From contig NZ_JALJXP010000013.1 of the NCBI RefSeq assembly GCF_024170165.1, positions 1-64,000 of the forward strand: a stretch of DNA of 64,000 nucleotides, in the 5' to 3' direction. Positions within the stretch are counted from its first letter, which is position 1, and every line of letters begins with the position of its first letter. This document shows positions 1-7,820 of this stretch, one piece after another. Under the pieces are notes generated by a model. It was not told the DNA's origin. It was given only the letters and a program-made list of their open reading frames with translations, and made no database searches. The position numbers were made by a program, and so were the translations under genes. This DNA is from Pseudomonas nitroreducens. GTDB taxonomy: Bacteria; Pseudomonadota; Gammaproteobacteria; Pseudomonadales; Pseudomonadaceae.

Positions 1-62
1 GGGCGAGTCACTTCTTCCAAACGCCGAAGAAGTAACCAAGAAGGCTTGCCCCGGACATCCGG

Positions 63-82
63 TTTTTCGCTTAGGCGAAAAA
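63..82. terminator. Perfect hairpin, terminator-like
   Basis: TTTTTCGC, a TTAG loop and GCGAAAAA form a perfect 8-bp stem with T/A-rich outer ends, so it could stop transcription in either direction. No gene is visible to its left in the window, so the gene it would serve is unknown. It may instead be one part of the repeat block that follows. Confidence 0.4.
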
Positions 83-86
83 TTCC

Positions 87-193
87 CTCGTTGAAGCGAA
101 GTTTCAGGGGCCCGCCGCGAAGGGCCATCCCTGGCCCATCGCGGCTCTCGCGACATCCATGTCGCTCAACCCCTGAAACTCCGCTTCAACGAG
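87..193. repeat. Nested inverted repeat (two hairpins inside a 24-bp stem)
   Basis: The arms 87-110 and 170-193 are reverse complements with one mismatch over 24 nt. Inside lie two further palindromes: CGCGA (116-120) with TCGCG (139-143) enclosing GGGCCA-TCCC-TGGCCC, and GCGACAT-CC-ATGTCGC at 150-165. The whole unit could fold as a branched cruciform or RNA. It encodes no convincing protein. It resembles a dispersed non-coding repeat of Pseudomonas genomes, but copy number cannot be judged from one window. Confidence 0.6.
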
Positions 194-289
194 ACCTCCT
201 GAACGGGGCATTCGGTGTGCGCGGATATTTTTCTGGAAGCCTTCAAGAGCCAAAGCCAGTGCAGGAATGGAGTGGGTGTCGGGCTCCTC

Positions 290-360
290 GTAGGAGCGAG
301 CTTGCTCGCGAACCGCCATGGCACGGCCTTTCCCTGTAGGAGCGGGCCATGCCCGCGATC
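290..360. repeat. Two REP-type palindromes
   Basis: One unit lies at 290-313 (GTAGGAGCGAGCTTGCTCGC followed by GAAC) and a second, variant unit at 336-360 (GTAGGAGCGGGCCATGCCCG followed by CGATC). Both have the typical Pseudomonas REP shape, a short GTAG-type head followed by an imperfect palindrome. Related units occur at 46948-46971 and 59077-59199 in this window. Confidence 0.8.
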
Positions 361-400
361 AGCGCTCCCATCCACATCGAAACCAGGGCGAAGCACGGAC

Positions 401-436
401 GTAGGATGGCATGGAGCGCAGCGATACCCATCGATG
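401..436. repeat. Putative dispersed intergenic repeat
   Basis: The segment starting GTAGGATGGCATGGAGCGCA and running to CCCATCGATG resembles a short sequence often found between Pseudomonas genes. It is adjacent to the two REP units. Only one copy is in this window, so calling it a repeat rests on general knowledge. Confidence 0.35.
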
Positions 437-528
437 ACTGGGCCCCCCGGTTATACCGGCAGAGTGCTGTTCGCGAGCAAGGACCAGGCGTCCCCCTCGG
501 TCCTACAGGTCGACCGCGAAGCCTGCTA

Positions 529-1842
529 TCAGCGCAGCTTCTCCATCATCTGGTAGTACCACATGCCCGCCGCCAGCATCGGGTTGCCGAACACGTCGCC
601 CATGGGCACGCGGATGTGCTTGCACTGGGCGAAGGTGTCGAACTTCTCCAGGTCGCCGCTCATCGCCGTGGCCATGATCTCGCCCATGATGTGGGTGGTC
701 GCCACGCCGTGGCCGGAGTAGCCCTGGCAGTACCAGACGTTCTCCGACAGCTTGCCCAGCTGCGGGATGCGGTTCATCACGATGCCCATGGCGCAGCTCC
801 ACTGGAACTCGATGTCCACGCCCTTGAGTGCCGGGAAGGTGCGCTCGATGCACGGACGCAGCTCGCCGGCGATATCACGCGAGTCGCGGCCGGAGTAGTT
901 GGCGCCGCCGCCGAACAGCAGGCGGCCGTCGCCGGTCATGCGGTAGTAGTCGAGCACGAAGCGGCAGTCGTAGACCGCCAGGTCCTGCGGGTTGATGCGC
1001 TTGGCCAGCTCGCCCAGCGGCTTGGTGGTGACGATGCCGCCCATGGCCGGGAAGATCATGCCCTTGAGCTGCTTGCGCTCCAGCTTGTGGTAGACGTCGC
1101 CGGCGAGCATCACCTGGGCGGCGTTGATCCGCCCGCCGGAGGTGACCACTGCCGGGCGCGGGCCGTGGATGATGTCCAGCACCTCGGAGTGCTCGAAGAT
1201 CAGCGCGCCCAGGCTGGCGGCGGCCTTGGCCTCGCCGATGCACAGGTTGAGCGGGTGCAGGTGCATGTTGCGGGTGTTCTTGATGGCACCGCAGTAGAGG
1301 TCGCTCTCCAGGTGCGCACGCACGCCGGCGCCGTCCAGCAGGCTGATCTCGTCGCCCATGCCGCGGCGCTTGGCGTCGTCGAAGGTGGCCTTCAGCTCGT
1401 CCATGTGCGACTGCTTCATCGCCGCGTGCAGGTGGCCGAACTTCAGGTCGCACTGGATGCCGTACTTCTCCACGCGGCTCCTGATGATCTCGTGGCCGCG
1501 CCAGCGCAGGTGCCAGATGAAATCGTCGACATCGTCGCCCAGCCACTGGCGCATCTGCTTCTCCATGGCCGAGTCGCCCGAGAGGCTGCCGGTGACCTGC
1601 CCGCCATTGCGCCCGCTGGCGCCCCAGCCGACCTTGTTGGTCTCGACGATGGCGACCTTGTAGCCGCGCTCGGCCAGTTCCACCGCAGTGGCGACGCCGG
1701 TGAAGCCGCCGCCGATGATGGCGATGTCGACGTTCACCTCGCCTTGCAGCGTGGGGTAGCTGGTTTCCTCGTTGAGGCTCGCGGAGTAGTAGGACTTCGC
1801 GCGCTCGGGGGCGGGAGTGGCGGGGTTCAGTGCAGCGTTCAT
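529..1842 (-). CDS. FAD-dependent amine oxidoreductase, gamma-glutamylputrescine oxidase-like
   Basis: Protein of 437 residues of the DAO/PuuB family. These flavoenzymes oxidise an amino group, in the polyamine pathway that of gamma-glutamylputrescine. The FAD Rossmann motif is IIGGGFTG at about residue 36, followed by GWGASGRNGGQ, the signature of this family. A C-terminal CQGYSGHGV motif is also typical. Start chosen at the ATG before NAALNP, which has an AGGA-like ribosome site; an in-frame extension to 1974 runs through repeat DNA. The glutamine-synthetase-like gene upstream on the same strand supports a role in gamma-glutamyl polyamine or related amine catabolism. The exact amine is unknown, as Pseudomonas has several paralogues. 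Confidence 0.85.
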   Translation of the reverse strand: MNAALNPATPAPERAKSYYSASLNEETSYPTLQGEVNVDIAIIGGGFTGVATAVELAERGYKVAIVETNKVGWGASGRNGGQVTGSLSGDSAMEKQMRQWLGDDVDDFIWHLRWRGHEIIRSRVEKYGIQCDLKFGHLHAAMKQSHMDELKATFDDAKRRGMGDEISLLDGAGVRAHLESDLYCGAIKNTRNMHLHPLNLCIGEAKAAASLGALIFEHSEVLDIIHGPRPAVVTSGGRINAAQVMLAGDVYHKLERKQLKGMIFPAMGGIVTTKPLGELAKRINPQDLAVYDCRFVLDYYRMTGDGRLLFGGGANYSGRDSRDIAGELRPCIERTFPALKGVDIEFQWSCAMGIVMNRIPQLGKLSENVWYCQGYSGHGVATTHIMGEIMATAMSGDLEKFDTFAQCKHIRVPMGDVFGNPMLAAGMWYYQMMEKLR

Positions 1843-1869
1843 TTCGGTGTTCCTGTTGTTGTTCGGTTG

Positions 1870-2031
1870 CCCTCTCCCCAGCCCTCTCCCTGAAGGGAGA
1901 GGGGGCTGATTGGAGTGGGCTGAAAAATAGGTTTCAGCCTGAGATTCCAATGAGCGAAAAACTCGTCTCGGCACATTCGGCCCCCTCTACCGCTTGAGGA
2001 GCGGGGCGCGTAGCCAGGGCTGGGGAGAGGG
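1870..2031. repeat. Inverted CCCTCTCCCCAGCCCT copies with hairpin
   Basis: CCCTCTCCCCAGCCCT at 1870-1885 recurs as its reverse complement at 2016-2031. At 1882-1903 a perfect 9-bp stem (CCCTCTCCC, TGAA, GGGAGAGGG) forms. The block fills the gap between two same-strand genes and could attenuate transcription between them, or be a dispersed repeat. Confidence 0.5.
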
Positions 2032-2055
2032 TTTTTCAGCTCAGCACATGTCACC

Positions 2056-3420
2056 TCAAGCCTGCGTCAGATACCAGCGCCAGTCCTGCTCGCCGACCTC
2101 GCCCATGAACTGGCGGTACTCGGCCTGCTTGACCTTCAGGTAGACGCCGAGGAATTCGTGGCCCAGCGCATCGCGTGCCCAGCTGGAGCGCTCCAGCGCG
2201 CGCAGCGAGGTGAGCCAGTCGGTGGGCAGCAGTTCCTTGGCCTGGGCGTAGCCGTTGCCTTCCACCGGCGCGCCCGGGTCGATCTCCTCGCGGATGCCGC
2301 GATGGATGCCGGCGAGAATGGCCGCAGCGGCCAGGTAGGGGTTGGCGTCGGCGCCGCAGATGCGGTGCTCGACATGGCGGGTGTTGGCCGGGCCGCCGGG
2401 TACGCGCAGGCTCACGGTGCGGTTGTCGCAGCCCCAGGTTGGCGCCAGCGGCGCGTAGCTGTTGGCCTGGAAGCGGCGGTAGGAGTTGGCGTTGGGGCAG
2501 AACAGCAGCAGCGAATCGAGCAGGCTTTTCAGCATGCCGCCCACGGACTGCCGCAGCAGGGGAGTGCCGGCAGGGTCTTCGCTGGCGAAGAGGTTGTTGC
2601 CCGCGGCGTCGGCCAGGGAAACGTGCATGTGCATGCCGGTGCCGGCCAGGTCGTCGAACGGCTTGGCCATGAAGCACGCCTGCATCCCGTGCTTGTGCGC
2701 CACGCCTTTCACCAGTCGCTTGTAGCGTACGGCCTGGTCCATGGCGAGGAGTGCGTCGCCGTGCTCCAGGGTGATTTCCACCTGGCCCGGCGCGTATTCG
2801 GAGATAGCCGTGCGCGCCGGAATTCCTTGTGCCTTGCAGGCGGCATAAAGGTCGGCGAGGAAGGGTTCGATCTGCTCCAGCTCGCGCAGGCCGTAGACCT
2901 GGGTGGCACGCGGGCGGCCGCCGTCGGCATCCAGCGCCGGTTGCGGGCGGCCGTTGGCGTCGCGCTTGGCGTCCAGCAGGTAGAACTCCAGTTCGCAGGC
3001 CATCACCGGGTAGTAGCCGTCAGCCTTCAGGCCGTCGATCACATGCAGCAGCACATGGCGCGGGTCGGCGATGTCCGCCGGCTTGCCCTGCTCGGGGTGC
3101 ATGCTGACCTGCACCGCCGCCGTGGGAATCTGCCGCCAGGGCAGGCGCACCAGGCTGCCTTGCAGCGGGTAGGCGCGGCAGTCGATATCGCCGACGTCCC
3201 AGACCAGCCCGGAATCCTCCACATCCTCACCGTGCACGGTGAGGCCGAGGATGGTGCTGGGCAGCGGCCGGCCGGACTGGTACACGGCGAGCAGCTCCTC
3301 GCGGTGCAGCAGCTTGCCGCGCGGCACGCCGTTGGCGTCGAGGATGAACAGCTCGACCATCTCGATATCGGGGTTCTGGGCCAGGAAATACTGGGCTTCT
3401 TGCACGGAGGCGAAATTCAT
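2056..3420 (-). CDS. Glutamine synthetase-like ligase, probable gamma-glutamylpolyamine synthetase
   Basis: 454 residues, the usual length for the GlnA-like/PuuA family, which joins glutamate to an amine at the cost of ATP. Visible family marks are the N-terminal beta-grasp segment (VELFILDANGVPRGK), EITLEHGDALLAMDQ, the histidine-loop region GTGMHMHVSL, and NSYRRF with NRTVSLRVPGG in the catalytic core. No Tyr-adenylylation segment of true GlnA is obvious. The start before NFASVQEA has a GAGAG ribosome site; upstream codons lack family similarity. Together with the flavoenzyme downstream it probably forms a gamma-glutamylation route for putrescine or a similar amine. Confidence 0.85.
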   Translation of the reverse strand: MNFASVQEAQYFLAQNPDIEMVELFILDANGVPRGKLLHREELLAVYQSGRPLPSTILGLTVHGEDVEDSGLVWDVGDIDCRAYPLQGSLVRLPWRQIPTAAVQVSMHPEQGKPADIADPRHVLLHVIDGLKADGYYPVMACELEFYLLDAKRDANGRPQPALDADGGRPRATQVYGLRELEQIEPFLADLYAACKAQGIPARTAISEYAPGQVEITLEHGDALLAMDQAVRYKRLVKGVAHKHGMQACFMAKPFDDLAGTGMHMHVSLADAAGNNLFASEDPAGTPLLRQSVGGMLKSLLDSLLLFCPNANSYRRFQANSYAPLAPTWGCDNRTVSLRVPGGPANTRHVEHRICGADANPYLAAAAILAGIHRGIREEIDPGAPVEGNGYAQAKELLPTDWLTSLRALERSSWARDALGHEFLGVYLKVKQAEYRQFMGEVGEQDWRWYLTQA

Positions 3421-4014
3421 GGGGCTCTCGTTAGCATCCACGCGGATGCGCTGACGACCTGCAGGCCAGGGCCACGCCGAAGGGCATGGGGTTGAAGGCA
3501 GGCAAGCGATGCAACGGGCTACATCTTGTTCTGAAGGCACGGGGACCTTGAGTGAGCGTAGTTCCGTCGGGCGAAGTCGGGCGGGGTGCCCGGTCAGCGA
3601 GAGGTGGTATCGGGCGGGCGCGCGTGGCGGCAATGCCAGAGCGCCCAGAAGGCCAGTTCCAGAGGCAGGGTCAGCGGTTGCAGTTCGAGCCAGCGGGCAT
3701 GTTTGCGCGGCAGGCGGACGACGCTGCCGGCCTTGCGGGCGGCGACGGGTTCCAGCGGTGCGGGCGAAACGAGCAGGTGCATGTCGAAGGATTTGGCTGA
3801 CGATTTCCGCAGACTCGCACGGCGCATGGGTTTGTTAAATGTGATTTTCACGACGTTCAGATTTGAAAAGTTGAAACTGAATGAGCGTTTGTGGTCGGTG
3901 TGAAGGCTGCTCCAGAGCCTTTGCGATGCCTTTCGCGCATCCTGTCGAGGGGCCCGGAGAGCCGGCCGTGTCTGCCCTAGACTGGTGCAATCAGCGTCCG
4001 CCACGGGCTCGTCC
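3421..4014. other. Intergenic region, no confident gene
   Basis: Roughly 590 bp between the ligase gene (leftward) and the MoaD-like gene (rightward). It must hold the promoters of both. An AT-richer patch lies around 3830-3890. A leftward 62-codon frame at 3594-3782 is open, but it has no good ribosome site and I recognise no family, so it is not called. Confidence 0.5.
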
Positions 4015-4284
4015 ATGTGCCGCATCGTCTTTGCCCCGTCGATCCAGCGTCACGTTCCCATCGAGGAGCGCGAGTTGCCTGCCGTGACCCTCGCCAGCGC
4101 GCTGGAAGCGGTATTTGTCGAGGCGCCGAAACTGCGTGGCTATCTGCTCGACGACCAGGGCGGACTGCGCCGGCACCTGACCATCTTCATCGACGGCCTG
4201 CGCCTGCGTGACCGTGCCAGCCTCAGCGATGTGCTGGCGGCGGGCAGCGAGGTCTACGTGGTCCAGGCCCTGAGTGGCGGCTGA
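4015..4284 (+). CDS. MoaD/ThiS-like sulfur-carrier protein
   Basis: 89 residues with the ubiquitin-like beta-grasp pattern of MoaD/ThiS: a hydrophobic strand, a helix (LASALEAVF), the segment LRRHLTIFIDG, and the C-terminal Gly-Gly (QALSGG) that is thiocarboxylated in this family. The ATG at 4015 is preferred because similarity to the family begins there. It stops 28 bp before the Asp-box propeller gene, implying one transcript. It is not next to moaE, thiG or other cofactor genes, so it is probably a carrier for a separate sulfur-transfer task rather than molybdopterin or thiamine synthesis. Confidence 0.8.
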   Translation: MCRIVFAPSIQRHVPIEERELPAVTLASALEAVFVEAPKLRGYLLDDQGGLRRHLTIFIDGLRLRDRASLSDVLAAGSEVYVVQALSGG

Positions 4285-4312
4285 GGGCCACGCGGCATTT
4301 CAGGAGAACAGG

Positions 4313-5416
4313 ATGGATGATCGATTGCTGGTGGCGACCCGCAAGGGGCTGTTCACCTTTCAGCGTGGCGCGGACGGCTGGCAGGAAACCCGCCGTGATT
4401 TCCTCGGCGAGCCATTGAGCACGGTGCTTGCCGATCCACGCGATGAAACCCTCTATGCCGCCCTCAACCTCGGCCACTTCGGCTGCAAGCTCTGGCGTCA
4501 GCGTCCGGGCGAGGACTGGCAGGAGATCGCCGTGCCGACGTACCCGCCGCAACCCGACCCACTGCCTGCGTCCTGGGAGGGGGAAGCCCCGCCCGCGCCC
4601 TGGGTCCTGCAGCAGATCTGGTGCCTGGAGACTGGCGGCGCTGCCGAGCCCGGCGTGCTCTGGGCCGGGACCATTCCCGGCGGGCTGTTCCGCAGCGGCG
4701 ATGGTGGCGACAGCTGGGAGCTCAATCGCCCGCTCTGGGACCGCCCCGAGCGTTCGCGCTGGATGGGCGGCGGCTACGACTGGCCGGGCATCCACTCGGT
4801 CAGTGTCGACCCGCGTGACAGCCAGCACCTGACCGTCGCCGTGTCCTGCGGCGGTGTCTGGCAGAGCGACGATGGCGGCGCCAACTGGCGTGTGACCACC
4901 CGCGGCCTGTACGCCGACTACATGCCGCCGGAGCTGCGCGAGGAGGGCGCCATCCAGGACCCGCACCGCCTGGTGCAGTGCCCTGCGCAGCCGCAGCGCC
5001 TGTGGGTGCAGCACCACAACGGCATCTTCACCTCCACCGATGGCGGCGCGTGCTGGAGCGACGTGCAGGTCGAACCGTCCAGCTTCGGCTTTGCGGTTGC
5101 CGTCCACCCGACCCGGCCGGATACCGCCTGGTTCGTCCCCGCCGTGAAGGATATCTGCCGGATTCCGGTGGATGCCCGTTTCGTCGTGACCCGTACCCGT
5201 GATGGCGGCGCCAGCTTCGAAGTGCTCGACAGCGGCCTGCCGCAGGGCGCGGCCTTCGACCTGGTGTACCGCCACGGTCTGGCGGTGGACGACGATGGCG
5301 TGTGCCTGGCCATGGGTTCCACCACCGGCGGATTGTGGCTGTCGGAGAACGGCGGCGATCACTGGCAGTGCCTGTCGGCCAACCTGCCGCCGATCTACTG
5401 CGTGCGCTTCGGCTGA
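4313..5416 (+). CDS. Asp-box (BNR/sialidase-like) beta-propeller protein
   Basis: 367 residues starting after a clear CAGGAGA ribosome site. The sequence carries at least five Asp-box motifs spread evenly: SGDGGDSWE, SDDGGANWR, STDGGACWS, TRDGGASFE and SENGGDHWQ. This is the mark of sialidase or photosystem-stability-factor-like propellers. No signal peptide is seen, so the protein is probably cytoplasmic and unlikely to be a true sialidase. It follows the MoaD-like gene closely, and this pairing suggests the propeller works with the sulfur carrier. Specific reaction unknown. Confidence 0.8.
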   Translation: MDDRLLVATRKGLFTFQRGADGWQETRRDFLGEPLSTVLADPRDETLYAALNLGHFGCKLWRQRPGEDWQEIAVPTYPPQPDPLPASWEGEAPPAPWVLQQIWCLETGGAAEPGVLWAGTIPGGLFRSGDGGDSWELNRPLWDRPERSRWMGGGYDWPGIHSVSVDPRDSQHLTVAVSCGGVWQSDDGGANWRVTTRGLYADYMPPELREEGAIQDPHRLVQCPAQPQRLWVQHHNGIFTSTDGGACWSDVQVEPSSFGFAVAVHPTRPDTAWFVPAVKDICRIPVDARFVVTRTRDGGASFEVLDSGLPQGAAFDLVYRHGLAVDDDGVCLAMGSTTGGLWLSENGGDHWQCLSANLPPIYCVRFG

Positions 5417-5505
5417 GCCGGATAGCGCCGTCGCAGGCCAGGGCTTTCCTATACTCCCTGGCGTTTCCCGGTGAGCGGGGAATCATCGGCTCCAGGGAGG
5501 CCCGC

Positions 5506-6369
5506 ATGAGCGCCACCATCCAGCATTTCTTCGATCCGCCCACGTCCACCTACAGCTATGTGGTGGCGGATCACAGCACCGGGCGCTGCGCCATCATCGA
5601 TCCGGTACTGGACTACGATCCCGCGGCCGGTCGCGTTGGCAATACCGGTGCCCGCCGCCTGCTCGAGTACGTTCGCGAGCAGGCGCTGGCGGTGGAGTGG
5701 TTGCTGGAGACCCACCTGCATGCTGATCACCTGTCCGCCGCGGCCTGGCTCAAGGGGGAGCTGGGTGGCCGGCTGGCCATCGGTGCGAGCATCGCCCAGG
5801 TGCAGCGCACCTTTGCCGGGCTGCTCAACCTGGGCGAAGACTTCCCCTGCGACGGCAGCCAGTTCGACCACCTGCTCGAGGATGGCGAGTGCTTCCGCAT
5901 CGGCGAGCTGCAGGCCCAGGCGTTGCACACGCCCGGGCACACGCCGGCCTGCATGACGTACCTGGTCGGTGATGCCGCGTTCGTTGGCGATACGTTGTTC
6001 ATGCCCGACTACGGTACCGCCCGCTGCGACTTTCCCGGCGGTGATGCGCGGCAGCTTTACCGTTCGATCCAGCGACTGTTCACCTTGCCGGACGAGACGC
6101 GGCTGTTCATGTGCCACGACTACCTCACCGCCAATCGCGATCAGCATGTGTTCGAAACCAGCGTTGCGCGGCAACGCCAGGACAATGTGCACGTGCACGA
6201 TGGCGTGTCGGAGGAGGCTTTTGTTGCGATGCGCACGCAGCGCGATGCCGGGCTGCAGGCGCCGGCGCTGATCTGGCCGTCGATCCAGGTGAACATGCGT
6301 GCGGGCGAGCTGCCGGAGGCCGAGACCAACGGAGTGCGCTACCTGCGGATTCCGTTGGACCGGATGTAA
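5506..6369 (+). CDS. Metallo-beta-lactamase-fold hydrolase, ETHE1/persulfide dioxygenase-like
   Basis: 287 residues. Metal ligands are visible: THLHADH (His70, His72, Asp74, His75), HTPGHTP (His141, His145), FVGDTLF (Asp162) and MCHDY (His204). Together with the N-terminal FFDPPTSTYSYVVAD and GTARCDFPGGDA this is the glyoxalase II/ETHE1 subgroup, whose studied members oxidise glutathione persulfide to sulfite. Start set at the ATG with AGGGAGG seven bases upstream. It follows the sulfur-carrier gene pair by 89 bp on the same strand, so a sulfur-metabolism theme is reasonable but not proven. Confidence 0.8.
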   Translation: MSATIQHFFDPPTSTYSYVVADHSTGRCAIIDPVLDYDPAAGRVGNTGARRLLEYVREQALAVEWLLETHLHADHLSAAAWLKGELGGRLAIGASIAQVQRTFAGLLNLGEDFPCDGSQFDHLLEDGECFRIGELQAQALHTPGHTPACMTYLVGDAAFVGDTLFMPDYGTARCDFPGGDARQLYRSIQRLFTLPDETRLFMCHDYLTANRDQHVFETSVARQRQDNVHVHDGVSEEAFVAMRTQRDAGLQAPALIWPSIQVNMRAGELPEAETNGVRYLRIPLDRM

Positions 6370-6387
6370 CGGCACCCGTGCAGCGGC

Positions 6388-7671
6388 TCAGCCGATGAGC
6401 TTGTCCGGGAACCGTTCGAGTATCTCCCGACAGCGCTCCACCGCCCGTTTCTGCCGGGCCACATTGGCGCAAATGCGCTTCAGACGGTTCAACTGCCTGG
6501 GTGTCAGGTCGCCTGTGCTGGACAGCACCTTGAGCATGTGGCGCATTTCCATCAGCCACAGCTGGCAGCGCAGTTCCTGCAGGAACCAGATAGGCTTGGG
6601 CACGCCCAGGAAGCTCAGGGCCGGGCCGATGATGCTCAGCGGCAGAATGAGCAGGAACAGGTTGAACAGTGTGTTGGCCAGCTGGAAGGGCAGGTACTTG
6701 TAGAGGAACGGCAGGCCGTTGTTGTAGTAGGACTCCGCCACTTCATGCAGCGGTATCTGGGTGCCCTTGGTCGATGGGTACGCATCGCCGGTGGAGGAGG
6801 CCGCAGAGCCGCCATGTACCTGCTTCATGGCCAGCAGGATGTGGTGGAGGATGCCGGGGTCCATGCGTTTCTTCACCACCACGGTCACGGCTTCGGCCGG
6901 TGCCTGCAGATCCTTTTTCGGCACGCCGGTACGAAGGTCGAAATAGCCCCGGGGGACGGTCATGACCTTCAGGACCCGCCCCTCCGCCAGGCGCTGCGCA
7001 ATGGCGGCGCTGTATTGCAGGTCGAGTATGGCGATGCCCGGAGTGTCGGCCAGCGCGGTGACCACCGGCTGGTCGAGGGGTTGCAGGAGGAAGCCGGCGT
7101 CGACCTTTCCTTCGGTCAGGGCCTTGGCGGTGGCGTTCAGGTTGTAGGGGAGGAAATCCGTGTTTTTCGGCGTGACGCCGTACATTGCCAGCAGCGACTC
7201 CGCCATCTGCCGCGTACCGCTGCCGGGAGGGTTGGCGGCGACCCGCAGTCCCTTCAGTTCGCTCGGGCTGGAAAGTTTTCCGAGCGCACTGCGGTAGAAG
7301 ATGAGTACCGGCTTGTAGTTGATCACGCCCAGCGCCCGGGTGTTGGGGTAGTTGTCCGCGTTCACTTCCTGGGCGATGAAGCTGATATCCACGCCGGACT
7401 TCGGATCGTCCACCAGGCCGACCAGCGACAGGGTGTCCTTCTGTTCGAGCAGGCGGACCTTGAAGCCTTTGCCCTGCAGGTACGCCTGATAGGCCAGGGC
7501 CGTGCTCTGGAAGTAGCCGCCAGCGGGGCCTGTGGCGATGACGATGGTCTTGCCCGGGTAACCGATCAGCGCGTACAGGATGACGCCCAGGGCGATGGCG
7601 AGCATCCCCGGGACGCCGGCAAGGGCGCGCAGGCAGGCCGGCAGATTGACGTGTTTCAATGCAATGTTCAT
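6388..7671 (-). CDS. TAXI-type solute-binding protein with C-terminal membrane segment
   Basis: 427 residues. An N-terminal hydrophobic helix (about 17-38) is followed by IVIATGPAGGYF, typical of TAXI proteins, the periplasmic receptors of some TRAP transporters. Further marks are RVAANPPGSGTRQMAE and GKVDAGFLLQP. Near residue 335 there is a second long hydrophobic stretch (LANTLFNLFLLILPLSIIG), then a charged cytoplasmic-looking tail. The protein is therefore probably anchored at both ends rather than freely periplasmic. No TRAP membrane subunits (DctQ/DctM) lie nearby, so it may be a sensor or partner of a distant permease. Ligand unknown. Confidence 0.75.
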   Translation of the reverse strand: MNIALKHVNLPACLRALAGVPGMLAIALGVILYALIGYPGKTIVIATGPAGGYFQSTALAYQAYLQGKGFKVRLLEQKDTLSLVGLVDDPKSGVDISFIAQEVNADNYPNTRALGVINYKPVLIFYRSALGKLSSPSELKGLRVAANPPGSGTRQMAESLLAMYGVTPKNTDFLPYNLNATAKALTEGKVDAGFLLQPLDQPVVTALADTPGIAILDLQYSAAIAQRLAEGRVLKVMTVPRGYFDLRTGVPKKDLQAPAEAVTVVVKKRMDPGILHHILLAMKQVHGGSAASSTGDAYPSTKGTQIPLHEVAESYYNNGLPFLYKYLPFQLANTLFNLFLLILPLSIIGPALSFLGVPKPIWFLQELRCQLWLMEMRHMLKVLSSTGDLTPRQLNRLKRICANVARQKRAVERCREILERFPDKLIG

Positions 7672-7790
7672 GACGCGGCAAGGGGTCGATTCTGGTTTGT
7701 TCCGCAGGAGCCCCACGCAGCTGGCTGCCTGGCGATGAAGCTGTCCGGGTAGCCGGGGCCTGGTGGGGCAGCGTGCTGCTGAAGGGGGAG

Positions 7791-7815
7791 TCTCCCCGCG
7801 CAGGGCGCGGGGAGA
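7791..7815 (-). terminator. Strong hairpin after the autotransporter gene
   Basis: Perfect 10-bp stem (TCTCCCCGCG / CGCGGGGAGA) with a five-base loop, just past the stop codon at 7821 of the leftward autotransporter gene. There is no long T-run, so termination may be partly Rho-assisted. Confidence 0.6.
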
Positions 7816-7820
7816 TTGGT

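Noticed and set aside
3594-3782. Leftward 62-codon frame between the ligase and MoaD-like genes
   Set aside because: No ribosome site, no recognisable family, and located where promoters of both neighbours must lie.
4313-5416. True sialidase/neuraminidase
   Set aside because: Only the structural Asp-boxes are evident; there is no signal peptide and no clear arginine triad, so an enzyme call would be unsupported.
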